DNA of 64,000 bases. It comes from Gymnopilus junonius (lineage: Eukaryota > Basidiomycota > Agaricomycetes > Agaricales > Galerinaceae). The notes beneath the pieces were generated by a model, which was not told the origin of the DNA, ran no database searches, and saw only the letters and a list, made by a program, of their open reading frames with translations. Made by a program: the position numbers and the translations under genes. Shown here piece by piece: positions 13,044 through 25,400 of this stretch. Every line of letters starts with the position of its first letter. The stretch's first letter is position 1. The stretch is taken from assembly GCA_015501075.1 (NCBI GenBank), contig JADNYJ010000170.1, forward strand, positions 1-64,000. Direction: 5' to 3'.

Positions 13044-16000
13044 ATGTCCATCTTTACCAAGTTCGACTCTTCACAATAAATCCTCCTTCTTGACCACATT
13101 CCTTGCATGCCTGAAGATTTCCCCTGCACTCATCCTGAATGCCACTGCACCTTCAAGCATTCAAACACCTGAACACAACATTATAATGCCATTCATTGCC
13201 CTCTGTCTCCTGACTCTGAACCCGATCCAGCTCATCAATTTTGCATCAAATATCACCCAAAGCTCAATGGTACGTAACCGTTTCAGCTTGTGGAAGGCTC
13301 CCCACTCATTGTATCTCACAGCTTTGCCATACAATAAGGATGGCAATTTTCTATTTGAGCATGCTCAACCACCACCACCTGCAGCCCATGATGCCACAGA
13401 AGACAACACATTTCATCCTTTTGAAGATCGACTTGCATTCAACTGGGCCCACTACCATTTCACAGAGCTTCAGTCATCTGAGCAAGAAATCAACAAGGGT
13501 ATGGACCTATGGCTTGCCATGACTTTGAAAGCTAGTAACAACATGCCATTGCCCTGGTCTTCAGTGGAGGAAATGTACCAAACAATTGATGCAATTCAAG
13601 AGGGAGATGTGCCGTTTGAGACCATTCACTTCAAATATGGAGGTCCAATTCGCCCTAACTCACCAGCATGGATGATGGCAACATATGAACTTTGTACATG
13701 AAATTCTCGAACCCTCTTGCACCATCAACTCACCATGACCAACTTTGCAGATACCTTCACTCCCAGACCTTACCGTCAATTTGATCACATGGGTGATCGT
13801 GTGTGGTCTAACCTGATGTCTGGAGATTGGGCATGGAATGAAGCAGTGTGTATTTGACCAATTTATTGTACTCGTTTGTTGTATTGACTCTAATCTCAGG
13901 ATACAATAGCTCAAGATGAATGTACACATGGGGCTATGCTCATACCTATCATATCAGGCAGCGACAAAACAACAGTTTCTGTTGCAACTGGGCATCAAGA
14001 GTATCACCCAGTTTACGAGTCACCAGGGATCATCACAAATACTGTTAGATGTGCTCATGGAAATGCAGTCCTTCTGGTTGCATTCCTTCCTATCCCGAAA
14101 AGTTTCTTTGCCCCTTTGTATGTTATTAATTTAATATCTCAATGTAGCAAACAAACGCCAATGAAAGCACATCGAATATCAGAGCTTTGTCTGGCAGATG
14201 TACCACATGTGCCTAGCCTGGATTTTTGCACCACTTCAATCAGGAATGACAGTCCCAGAGGTTGTCCATTGTCCTGATGGTCATTTCAGGAGAGCAATTT
14301 ACAGCCTTGGGCCATATATTGCTGACTATCCTGAACAGGTCTGGTTGGTGGGAATTATTCAGGGCTGGTGTCCAAAGTATGTATCTCACTTTTACTATAT
14401 TCCATTGGTTCAGAGCTAAAAAATACTGCTTAGATGTGAGGCAAAGCCAGACAATTTGGATGGTAATCTTGGGGAGACACATCATCACAAACATGAAAGA
14501 ACTGATTTCATCATCAAATGCTTCGATCCAGGCATCATCTGGGAAAAATATGGAGTCTGGAGTGATGTCGTTGTAAGTCTTTCCACTCTTTGCACTTATC
14601 TTCTCAAGCTAATCGTGCCCTCAGCCATTCACACATGGATTTCCACGCACTGATATTCACATTCTGCTGTTGCCTGATCTCCTTCATCAGCTCATTAAGG
14701 GGACTTTTAAGGACCACTTGGTGATGTGGGTTAATGAATATCTCCATGTCAAGTATGGTGAAACTCAGGCACTCAAAATAATACATGACATTGATCGACG
14801 GTATGTAGTACATTCCAATATACTATTTATCCAACATAAATTGACATCCAACAGCATCTCTGCAGTTCCGTCATATGCAGGGCTTCGGCATTTTAGCAAG
14901 GGTTGAGACTTTGCACAATGGACTGGAGATGATTCAAAGGCATTAATGAAGGTGCATTCGAGCTTGATTTATGTTAAATACAACAGTAACTCACATTGTA
15001 AATAGGTTTATATTGCTGCAATTGCTGGCCATGTACCATCAATGATTGTCCAGTGCATATCAACATTTATGGACCTTTGTTACATTTTCTGGTGAAATGC
15101 GATTACTGCCAGTGCTCTCACAACTGCCGGAACCCTCCTCACGTGATTCCATGAACTCCACTCAATCTTCATCACTGAAGGTGTTCGCAAGTCAATTTCC
15201 TTACCACGCCAGCATGCGCTCGCTCATTATATCACTTCAATTACCTTATTTGGGTCCCCCAATGGCCTATGCTCGTCAATCACAGAATCAAAGCATATCA
15301 AAGCTGTAAAAGAGCCTTGGCACTGGTCGAGTTGATTCAAGGCACTCATCCAAATGCTACATACAATTAACTGGTTGGAAAAGCTTGCTGCATTATGATG
15401 CAGATTCTTAAGAGAAGGGTTGCTCTGTGGCAGCACAGCAGGTCATTTTGCTCCAAAGCAAGGTGAAGAAAGTGAGCTCGACAGTGAGGAAATGGCCACA
15501 AGCGATGAGGAAGGTGGATCAGATATTGGTGAGGACACGAAGCAGGGTTTTGAGAGGCATTTGGGCAATGCCGGGCCTGAGGATGGACCACAGTCTCTTT
15601 CATCCATCACACTAGTGGCTACACCAGGTAACTGGAACCTTTATGTCTGCCGTCCAGTGATTATTGCATATGTACTGATCATATCTCTATTTTTCCAGAA
15701 AGATGGTATCTGAAAGACCTCAACAAGTTGGCGCAGTACATCAATGAACCCAATTTCCCCTCTGAATTCAAGTCCTTCCTCTATTCCATGTGACACCCTA
15801 ATTGCTCAGTCCCAGATGATGTTGAAAATTGGGTCAATTTCAGCAGCAAAATCCATGTTTTCCATTCTGCCATTACCCACTTCTATGCCCCTAGTGACCT
15901 TTGTGGCCCTTGTGGGATGTATCATCAGCGCATTCGGTGCAACCCCTCATGGTATGGCCACCCCTGACATGACACGGTTTTTGTTGTCGAGGATGAAGAT

Positions 16001-16354
16001 CAGCCCAGGATGCAAGGGATGCTCATTGCATGAGTTCACCTCTTGTTCTCATTCACAGATTCCGAGACTGACCAGGTGATTCAGTGTGCCCTTGTGAGCT
16101 GGTTTCTCCCTACTTCGGATCAGCATGACCCTGATACTGGTATGTGGACTGTCAAACCTGAGGGGACACAAAGACGTTGACCAGTGCAGGTCATACCATT
16201 GAAGAGCATTGCGAGAGGAGCTCATCTACTGCCTAAATACGGTGTCGGAATGTTGCCTGACCACATTATGCACGTCAATTCCCTCAACGCATTCTGTAAT
16301 TACTTTGTGAACCCGTACATAGACCACCATTGCCACGAATTTCTGTCAGAGTAG
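13044..16354 (+). pseudogene. Plavaka transposase (decayed)
   Basis: The N-terminus carries a C2H2 finger (CTHPECHCTFKHS, then THxxNAIH-type histidines) at about 13120-13195, followed by FHPFEDRLAFNWAHYHF and LPWSSVEEMYQTIDAIQEGD. The catalytic region includes SGDWAWNEA, DECTHGAMLIPIISGSDKT, ARRAHGNAVLLVAFLPIP-like text, VWLVGIIQGWCPK, DLLHQLIKGTFKDHLV, HALAHYI and LCSSITESKHIKAVKEPW. The C-terminal part runs WYLKDLNKLAQYINEP to CHEFLSE and TAG at 16354. This block order is that of Plavaka transposases. Introns seem to remain, but stops and frame breaks show it is inactive. Most changes look like C to T or G to A. Confidence 0.8.
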
Positions 16355-17219
16355 TAATTTTAGTCTAGTCAGTCAACCCATAGTTAGCTTTTTGACTTTT
16401 TAGCTTTTTCGCTTGTCGCAAAACTCTGAAAAGCTGAAAAGTGTTGAAAAGTGAAAAAGTAAAATGCTAGCTTGCTGATGCATGGTAATACAAGGGATAG
16501 TCATAGCATCAAGGAGAGGGAGTCTGCTTGCCCCTCATTTTGTATTGTTGGTCTGAAAGGCCACTATGGCCTCTGCAATGACCTGCAGTTGTGGGTCACT
16601 TTTATTGAAGACCATTTTATCTTCAATGACTACAAGGAGAACCAAACTGGGGTAATAAAGGAGGCACACATCAGTCTGTGTGACCCTATTGGCATCACCG
16701 CAGATTGTGAGAGGGATGATATAGTATGTCATTATAAGGGTGTTATCAAGTTCATTGAATTCCAGAAGCTTCAAAGTCTTCATGGTAAAGTTGTGGATAA
16801 GGCTCTCCTGGGAGTCCTGGGTGGCAAGATTGAGATACCTGAGATAATCTGCAGCAGATTTAGAAATGTTCATGTTGGGGTCACCATGGGCAGTGAGGAT
16901 GGCAGGGTTAAGATGGTCTAGCGATGGGTCTGCACCATGACAGAAGAATTCCTTCGGAGGGACAGGTAAGACAGTAATGTTATAGGCGATGAGATCACCA
17001 CCACTCCAGTCGCTGCCTGACTTGGCAGACTGAATAGCATCTGCCATAATTGGAATCTGATGATGACGTGGGAGCGACCAATCCATGGACTGCTGAAAAC
17101 ATTGCACCACCCACCTGAGTAACACACAAGTGAACGTCATGATGGTTATCGAGTAAGGCGTTCATCCAAGTTCTAACAACATCACATGGAAGGGCCTCAT
17201 CCATCGGCACTTCAGCCAT

Positions 17220-17504
17220 TAGCTTTTTTTCGCTTGTACAAGCTAAAAAAGGTAATAAAAGGGATGAAAAGCTGACCATCAGAATCCGGGCCCGGATTGC
17301 CAAAAAGCGCAGACTTTGTACCAAATGTTCAGGAAGGCCAGAGCTGAAGAGGACCATGAAATCAATTCTCTGTATCACAAATCGTGGCACAGGACGCGAA
17401 TCGATGCAAAATTTTGCGATTACTGATCATACGACATATTAAATTTTCGAAGAATTGGCCGAAAAAGCAGAAAAGCTAAAAAGTAAATGGCCGACTTGCT
17501 GATG
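17220..17504. repeat. Second transposon end of the same family
   Basis: AGCTTTTTTTCGCTTGTACAAG at 17221-17242 contains the palindrome CTTGTACAAG, also found at 10288-10297 in the Plavaka-like element. AAAAGC motifs continue to 17480 and the stretch ends CTTGCTGATG (17495-17504), the same terminal decamer as at 16471-16480. It could be a solo end, a short non-autonomous copy, or the right end of an outer element carrying the nuclease-like gene. No matching left end was found. Confidence 0.5.
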
Positions 17505-17639
17505 TCACATGCGTCCGAGATTGTAGTAAATGATTTTAAAAATGCAATATTTTTACGTGACCCTAACCCGACATCCCGACCAGCCACGGCCAGTTCGTCG
17601 CCCGTAACCTCTCCTCCAGCACTACATTCATTTTCTACC

Positions 17640-18381
17640 ATGGTAAGTGCTCTTTGCCCTCTGTGCACTCATATTGATCCCATAATCCATTACTGATGTA
17701 AATTATTTCTCTCAGGGCGGAGGAGGACGTTATCCCTACCCGAAATACGTCTATTCACCGGCAGGTGCTTTTCCAATCCTATTCTTCGTAATACCACATG
17801 AATCTCAACGAAAACCTTCTGTTTCTTCTTATTCAACATTTACTTAGGTGGATGGTGGACGCGCCCTTCAAATTGGGCCACCAACACAGCCGTAGCGTTT
17901 GCTGGCATTCTCACTGCGACATACTTCATCTGGAACATCAGTGCAAGCCACGAGGTTCGTTACGGGATTTTTTCTTCACTGGAAGTTTGCTCGGTGGTAC
18001 CAGGACAATTATTTTGGAACTCGGAGGGTTTGACCCTTGGGGCAGGAACGGATGGCGTATAATGGAGTGTGTGTGTGATGTTGGGATTTTTGACTGTTCT
18101 CCGGGTTAATTTACTCTCGACGTCTGTTCCCGATCTCTTTGGACCGTTTACACCTCTCTTCCTCCTCTTCCGTAGATGGCCTCCATCTTTTCGAACATTG
18201 ACTGATGCATTTATGTTTCACCTTCCAGAAACGCGTTATACAGCCCAATAGACCTATACCATCCATGCTCGTACGTCTTGCCCTTTCATCCTCCTTTTCT
18301 TTTCTCATGTATGTTACCTCTCAGTGGGCGAAGGAGTACACCGAAAAGAAGGACAAGATTCCTGAAGATTCAACTCATTGA
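17640..18381 (+). CDS. Small mitochondrial inner-membrane protein, complex I-subunit-like
   Basis: Five exons (17640-17642, 17716-17764, 17848-17954, 18229-18270, 18325-18381) give 85 residues in one frame. The first exon is just the ATG. The protein starts GGGGRYPYPKYVYSPAGGWW, has one membrane segment (AVAFAGILTATYFIWNI), and ends with RVIQPNRPIPSMLWAKEY and a short charged tail. This short single-span layout with a PxRPIPSxxW motif fits a fungal/plant-type accessory subunit of NADH:ubiquinone oxidoreductase. The exact subunit name is uncertain. The 274 bp third intron is longer than its neighbours and has a weak GTTCG donor. Confidence 0.7.
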
Positions 18382-19714
18382 CCGTTGTAGACGCATGAGA
18401 GCCATAGAAGGAAAGAGACTGGACCCGCCGAGAGACTAGAATTCGCTGTACCTGTAACCAGCGCCAATGGAGGCCGAACCCTCTTTGATGCGGCGTCCTA
18501 CATCCACCTCCCTTGTCCATTCGTCTAGATATTCGCAGGTGGCGGTCGAATGAAATCAAATACAGTTTCTTCATATTCTATTCGTGGACCGGATTGAGAT
18601 TTCCAGACACCCTCTCTTACCACTGATTCACGTCACATCTTTTTCTTTATTGTCCGTTCATCGCTTGGACTGAAGGCTGCTTTCAATGATATTGAAAGTG
18701 TGTTTCCCTCATCGCTGCTTTTCCCATTCAAGCCGCCTCATGCCAACAGCTTTGCCGTCAAGGCTGCACTGCAAAACGTTGGTGTCATGATAATTGTTGT
18801 AAAAGTCTGGTATTGTACATGATACTGGTGTTACCGCTATTGAGGTTCGAGATAGAGTTCGGGTGGGGAATACCATTGTACTGGATATGAACTCCTCAGA
18901 AGCCGTACCTGCCACCGTAAGCTATAACCCAAAGTTTGAGTTGCCTACCAAGACACTCCACATCAAAATTGAGACTGATATGTACCCCACAACGGTTACA
19001 TCACAAGTAATCATCCCCTTGTTTCGGTGCCTTTTCTGTTTGTCCATGAGAAGGCTGCGTAGAGATGTACGTAAAGCTGCCTGTTTTAACAATAGATGGA
19101 ACAAAGGCGACAGATCGTAGATCCTTTCAATATTATCTATCATTTCTCCGGTGTGTAGAAAGAGAAACGTCTCTATAGTTTCTTGCCGAACTCTTTGCGC
19201 TTTGGTTTGTCCAGGAAGAAGAGGAACGAGAAGTCCTCCATTACATTGCCGACATACTTTGAGTGACCTGGAGAAAGTGACTGGGTTCTGGATCAATATT
19301 TTGAGATCGCTATTAGCTATAGCCTATAGGCGGCTGTGGTCATTGTTTAAGGGTTTTTCCTAGGTACATATTCACGGCCTTCATCTTGAGCCAACCGAAA
19401 TTGAGAAGGCTTAGAATGAACGGACTGCATCAAATTGTGAACTAATATGAGCAGAAAAGAGTCAAGTACTAGTTATTATATGTGAGCAGTGAGTACAGCG
19501 GAATATGTAATAAAAGACATTAAACAATATGCATAGTAGTAAGGATATAAAGTATATCTCGAAAGCAGGGGACAAAAAGCAAACGAAAGCGAAAGAAGCT
19601 AGAACAACAGAAAGAAAAAAGAAAGAGATAACAAGCGACTTAAAAAACTTTACATAAGTGCAATAAAGGAAGATCACCGCCGCAGAGATCTCGCAAGCTT
19701 TGCGCTGTATTCAG
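18382..19714. other. Gap with an unassigned coding-like fragment
   Basis: Plus-strand 18670-18990 contains open stretches reading like exons (KAAFNDIESVFPSSLLFPFK and, in another frame, AIEVRDRVRVGNTIVLDM followed by KFELPTKTLHIKIETD). I cannot join them into a gene or name a family; a decayed gene is possible. The rest, to 19714, shows nothing beyond 3' flanks. Confidence 0.3.
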
Positions 19715-21050
19715 TCATGAATACTTGCACTTGAATGACCGTCTAGCACACTGACTACCAAAGACAAAGTAAGTCAGTGTTCCGGAGTAGCAGTAATACG
19801 GAACACGTACTTGCAAGTGGGATCTGGACTACCAGCGGAGGGCGCCCACAGGATATCTTGCGTTCGCGGCAGAACGTACATGCCAAGCTGGGTTTTCTGG
19901 GTTCCTTGACGTTCTTCTCTCCGCCTCGGCCTGTCGAGACGTCATTGGAAGCTCCGGTCTCTTGTGGACTGTCGACGTCTCTTGTGCTGTTCGCTATAGA
20001 AAGATGGGTATTAGCAAAGGCAGCCGTGAAAACTAAGGCACGTACGTACTCTTCTTGCGTTTCTTTGTCGGGGAAGGAAGATTCGCTGAGTCAACGTTGT
20101 CTTTGTCGGGGGTCGAGGACGCTCTGCGAGATGGTTTGGGAATGGTGATGGTGAGTGGACGAGCTTTAACAGCCAAGGCTTTGGCTTGCGCCTTCCTCTG
20201 TTCCTCTTCCCTGAGCTTCTCTAGAAATATGAGGTTGGGAGTAAACTCAGAGTAAGTCGATTGCTTCTCTGGTGGCACCGGAAGATGCTGGCGGAATCAT
20301 GAGCATGGTAAAAGTAGAAAGTCAGGAAATAACGAACAGCAACATATATCGGCTCAGGATCGAGAGGGGGAGGTGGTCGTGCTTGCAATTTTTGAGCTGA
20401 TACAAGTGAAGGGCCGGAGTAGAGACCATGGGAAGGGACTAAAACGGGAGGAGCCTAAAAGACGGAAGGTTGTAAGACCATTTATCACGAAGACTACTCT
20501 TTCTCACTCTTACCTCGAATACAGACCCGATAGAGTGACTAGGAGATGCATCCAATTGAGTGGACGACAACTCCACTGGCGGATACTGATAGTTGAGCTC
20601 AGCTGTCGGCGACTCAGTGTCGGCATTTTCGGTCCAAGTGGCTGTTGACGTTGTCACCCACGAAGACGCGTCGTAACGCTCCTGCAACGATTCACTATCC
20701 CACACCCTGCCGTAATGGTACGCCCCACCATGCGCATCTTTGGAATAGCTGCCCGAACTCCTCTGTTATGTTACATACAAACGAGTAAGTGCCATTCTCG
20801 GGTTGACATATCACGTCAAGATTCTTACCTGCGGAACGGGTTGGAAATATCCGACACGACTGTGAGAGCCGGCTTGGATAGGTGGAGAATACACGTGGCT
20901 TGCGGGGGACGCGTAGTAGTCCGGGTTGGACAAGTTGCTGGGCGCATACTCGGCCTCGTGGGTCCACGACGCCGATGGACCCATGTCTGGTGGCCCAACG
21001 ACTGTTCCATGTCGAGGGTAATGAGAATCGGAGTACTCTGGATATGACAT
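19715..21050 (-). CDS. Protein with C-terminal Zn2Cys6 DNA-binding cluster
   Basis: Six exons: 20829-21050, 20514-20762, 20344-20454, 20050-20287, 19811-19993, 19715-19754. The N-terminal 240 residues are Pro/Ser/Tyr-rich and look disordered. A basic helix (EFTPNLIFLEKLREEEQRKAQAK) and an NLS-like SPTKKRKK follow. The Cys cluster lies at the very C-terminus: CTFCRERKISC in exon 5 and CNQCARRSFKCKYS in exon 6, the usual C-x2-C-x6-C pattern twice. The two halves are out of frame by one missing base in exon 5 (19811-19835, GC-rich loop after CGRPP). Read literally, the second triad is lost. A C-terminal rather than N-terminal cluster occurs in some basidiomycete regulators. It is likely a nuclear transcription factor; targets are unknown. 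Confidence 0.7.
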
Positions 21051-22435
21051 TGCCCTGAGAGAAGAAATTGAACAATTGACCTGAGGTTATAGTTACAAGA
21101 GAGCAAGATATGTAGATGCATACCGAGCTATAGATGCTTTATTGCAGAAAGAAGTGACTTGATATTCCTGCGCTACACGAGACCAGATCAAGAATACAGG
21201 ACAATGAATGTAATGTAGTTCCGTTGAAGTGGAGGAAGGGGAACGAAATGACAAGAAGTGATAAAAAAAAGCGAGAAGAGCAACGTCGAAAGAGCAGAGA
21301 ATGAGTTACATAAGGCAGTTCCTGTGTACGTACAGTTTTAGCCGTTTCGGGATTAGCGTCTTCGTTGCAGCACACACCTGTCAATATTTGGGGCAACGAA
21401 ATTTGCGCATCACCATCATGAATTTAGTGATCAACACATCCTCGGTAAGGTTTCCAAAGGATAGGATTTTTCCAGCGCTTCCCCGGATGAGCAGCAGTGG
21501 CGAGGTTCTTTGAGGGTTTCTTTTCTCAAAACTATAATGCGCTTCATACGCGTGGTCGGGTTCTTTAGATTCGACCGGATCTTCCTTAGCCATACTCTGC
21601 TTTTCTTAACCTTCTGCCGCATCGAATGTCAACAATTTTCCTGTAGCATAAGCAAGCATGACCACTGGCCCGCTGCGCTCAAAAATATACCGCCGGCACT
21701 GCCAGGAAATTGGCTACCAAGAGATCAAAACCAGGGTCATAAGGTTATCGCAACTCGTGATTATTTTCACCGTGGGTGGGCATGGGCAAACATGCCCTCA
21801 GCATACATGAATGATCATAATCTCATTCAGTATTGAATGCCGAACTTGTGTGCGGCAAGGCTATGAAAAAGAAGAAAAAAATATTGCTGTGGTCTCCCTT
21901 TGAGACGTCGACAGGGCTCCATCCGAAATACAGAATGAAAGCGCTCCATGTCATCGCAAAACGCCCACAAACATTCTCCACCTTAATCGATAGATCCTTT
22001 CATATCTACGCGAATATTGACACATTTCGCAATACCTGACGTCTTTTTGGCGCAGGAAGTTGCATTTATGAGTCGGGTATCATTAGACTGACATTGAGTC
22101 GAAGACATGAGAAAACGTGGGACCGACCGGGACGAACCTCCCTTGGCTAAAACCCAAATCTACCAAGATGAAAAGAAGCAAAGGCACGCGAAGTCAGGTC
22201 GTCAGGTCATTGAAAGGGCCTATTCGGGGAAAGGGGGGAAAAGAATTGAATTGAAGCCCGAGGCAGGCCCGAGGTGCCCAGAACGACAAAACATCATTCT
22301 GGATATAAACTATCCAAATTAATCCATGTGAGATAAAAGTGCTGGACAGTGCACATCCCTTTGTCGGTATCATTTGCAACGAAGAGAAAAGAAAACAGTA
22401 GAGCCGTGATAAAGATGATAAGGTAGTTCAGTTGT
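21051..22435. other. Intergenic region, 5' of the Zn2Cys6 gene and 3' of PLC-A
   Basis: No gene, repeat or RNA could be supported here. Small open stretches on both strands show no family signature. Confidence 0.5.
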
Positions 22436-25400
22436 TCATGAGATGTCCCGGATATTGACTTGCACAAAGAGCGTTGAGAAGAGGTGCTGCGTGAGCTGCG
22501 CATCGTGCAAAGGAAGATGCCGGAAACCTGGGGATCACATCGAGAGGTAGCATCAGTAAAAGTTCAAAGGAAGTCGCCAAGCATAAAGATAAACAAAGCA
22601 GATGTCAGAGAAAGAAAGGCAGACAAGAAGAAAAGAAAGCCTAAATCAACGCCTGTCCGAGAAAAATGGCAAAAAAGCTAAATTGAACGAACCTTGTTCC
22701 AAACAACCCAGAGGAACGCAATAAATTCCAAGGGGCTCGCCACCTGTATGTCCGTGTTCTCCTTCCTTGCCTTCCTGCCGAACAACGAACTCGACAAAGA
22801 TCAACTCCCGCATGTCACCGACGCAGTCAAAGGGAAGACATAATTCCTCCTGCCACACCGGGTTGAACCCATTGTTCTTCACCACGGGCGTGCGGAATGT
22901 AACTGTACGAGCAGAAGAAACGCTCGTCAGAGATGCATCGGAGGGAGGGGAGTATTGTGCAGTTGGTGATGACATGGCAGAATCAGGGAGGAAGGGCGAT
23001 TTCGACCAGTCAGGGATATGGAGTGATACTTCGACGAAGGGGTCTACACTAGAGGTTGCATCTGAGTCGTGGTACCTGGCAATTGCTGCGCTGAGATAAT
23101 CTAGCAGTAGAAGATCAAATTTTGAGAATTGCAAGCAAGGAGTTTTGTACGCACCGTGACGTCAAGGAAATGTCGCGTATACTTTAGAGCAGGTCTTTCT
23201 CCGGACAACGAAGCGCTTCAGGTTTCAGGACATATCCCGACCTTCCATTGCGCTGAAACATGGCCTGGTTAATCATATATCCAAGGTCTAAAAATGTCAA
23301 AAATAATCGATGACGGTCAGGATGATAAAGGCGTACCAAATGTTTGCCAATTAATGGCCACAAGCTGACATCCAGCAGCCCAATATCTATGCGGCTCATA
23401 ATTGCTCGAATTCACCCTCGTCCCCTTGGGATAAATTCTTACCAAATGCCCATGCGTGTGCTTCACCAGGTCTTTCATGCCGCCCGAACCTTCGACTTTC
23501 AGGATCTTATTAACAGAATTCTCAGAAAGGGAAAAGATATGTTCAGGCGCGTAAGTGATGGATGAGGAGACACCACGACATTTGACACCGACAGTGTAGA
23601 CGAGAAGTGAGGCGAGGCGGAAGGACATCTTCATGTTGTTCTGGTCTTTGCCGGACGGGTCGGAGGAAGGTGACTTGTCGCTGCCGCGCAGTTTCTTCCA
23701 CGTTTTCTTCAAGTCGGCAATACCTTCTTTGATGTCGTTCATGCCTTCCTTAATAAAAACTTCTGTCTCATCATCAGATGAGGTCGGAGACGGTGTTTCG
23801 GCCTCGAGTGTAGTTGGTCTTCGCAGAGGTGCTGGTGCCTTTTCCTTTCCACTCTTGCGTGCGGCTTGAACTGCCGCTAATTGCTCCACGACATAGAGAT
23901 TCTTCGCCTGGATGTCAATCATCAACAAGGATTCAAAGATAGAAGGGAACAAAGAGTAACGCAAGACAAACCTTTAACAAGATCTTACCCCTCAAATCCT
24001 CCACACTAGGCAATTTCTCAAGCTTTGGACGATCTTCCACAGGCGCCTGGACGATACTGTCGCCAAACACCTCCACCATGATATCCACCATCTTATCCTG
24101 CTGTGCGACCCCGCAGTGTACTTCTGCGGAAATAAGAACAGGATAAGGAGAAGTGGAAAACCCGTATTTCGCTACAGCATGGCAAATATCCCGGAGAGGC
24201 ACTTTGGAGGTAAGCGTTTTGCCATGATAAATCACAGGCTCGGTTTCGCCATCATAAATATCCACTATCGAAGATAATAGGTTAGTAAAAGTAAAATGGT
24301 AAGGTGAGGAAGAAAAACACGGACGTTCAACACTCCGACAGCTATGTAATAAAGCACGAATGTACCCCTCAATCGTGCTGACTCCTATAAGCTGGTGGCC
24401 CACAGGTAAGTATTATGCGACGTCGAGATAAAGTAGTCCGAAATCGGTTGGGTCATATTTGCCATACGCCTTTATTCTGTTCCGAGAAAGATGCGTTGTC
24501 CGAAGATGAGAGTAGGGCTGAGAAATCTTCCAATGTAATAATATCATTGGGTTCATTCGGGGAAACAGAAGGTGAACTTGAGCTTCCAGCGTATTTGGTA
24601 AATAAGACTGTCAAGTCGACGTCATCGAGCTTGGACTGTGAAGTTATTCTGGTCAGCAAAGTGGGGTCGTTAAACATCCGAGAGTGTGTGTCAGAACCTT
24701 TTGGTAAACCTTCATAAACTTGATGAAGGCGGCAAGTCGAACTTACCGCCGTTAGTGGACGCCAGCTTGACATAGATGGCTTCTAACTCCGGACGCCGCT
24801 TCAGAACCCTTGCAAATTGTTGGTATTGAGCAAAGTTCAAATGACTTCGGTTCAGAGTGTCGATTTCCTGGTGGACGAAAACCAGGTGATTAGCATAATT
24901 TTATTATGCACATGAAGTAGATGAAACGAAGCAAACAGACCTTGAATATTTTTCGAATTTCATCCCTGCTCAAGTTGACGTTCAACCTTCTACACAACCT
25001 CTCGATCTCGTCAAACTCCAGCACCTGGTCCGCCTGTTCATCTGCACCTTTCCAGTACTGCCTCTCCCAGACCGTTTCCTTCATCTTCAGGTCCATGTTA
25101 CCAAAGCCCGTCATCAACCCTTGGCGGATAGCGTATAGTTTCTGAAGCGCCCCAAGCCAGACATCAAAATTCTCTTTCGAGTCAGCCACGATATGCAGCG
25201 TTTTGTACGCCCCATCATAGATATAAATTATACTAATCCATCTTGAGTCAAGGTCTGGAGAAAGCTTGAATTGTTCACGGTAATACTGCGCATTGGGACC
25301 TGTTCGGATTTCCTTGATAGCTTCAATAGGAACTAAAAAAACAGAGAAAGAATCGTTAACCAAAGCACAACGTCAGCCTCAGAAAGCATGCCTATCCCAT

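Larger units (their letters stand above)
10256..16480 (+). mobile_element. Plavaka-type DNA transposon (CACTA-like), 6.2 kb, decayed
   Basis: The limits are set by the interrupted host gene. CAT flanks both sides (10253-10255 and 16481-16483), as a 3 bp target duplication. Ends are ATCAGTAG on the left and CATCAGCAAG (complement of CTTGCTGATG) on the right, so terminal repeats are short and imperfect. Subterminal zones (10270-10430 and 16390-16460) are crowded with AAAAGC/GCTTTT motifs. Inside are two divergent decayed genes: a minus-strand accessory gene and the plus-strand transposase, 270 bp apart. Confidence 0.8.
10010..17219 (-). pseudogene. PD-(D/E)XK nuclease-like gene split by a transposon
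   Basis: A minus-strand gene lies in two pieces: the N-terminal part at 17219-16484 and the C-terminal part at 10255-10010. The N part has DWSLPRHHQIPIMADAIQS, SDWSGGDLIAYN, then TQTDVCLLYYPS and LVLLVVIEDK. The D...ExK spacing on hydrophobic strands, followed by an AEAIVAFQ helix, fits the PD-(D/E)XK nuclease fold. It breaks after TIPCITM; the C part resumes with ASTHPTFYLVP and ends AKSHWEHFLDGF. Joining the flanks across the insert restores sense. The copy also has a stop (FT* before ELSD) and frame changes near the N-terminus, so it is dead even apart from the insertion. I recognise this as a multicopy basidiomycete family; nuclease activity is inferred from motifs only. Confidence 0.7.

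Noticed and set aside
24725..24747. Possible 28 bp GTAAGT...AG intron in PLC-A exon 3
   Set aside because: Too short to splice; a missing base restores the EF-hand-like sequence aligned to PLC-B.
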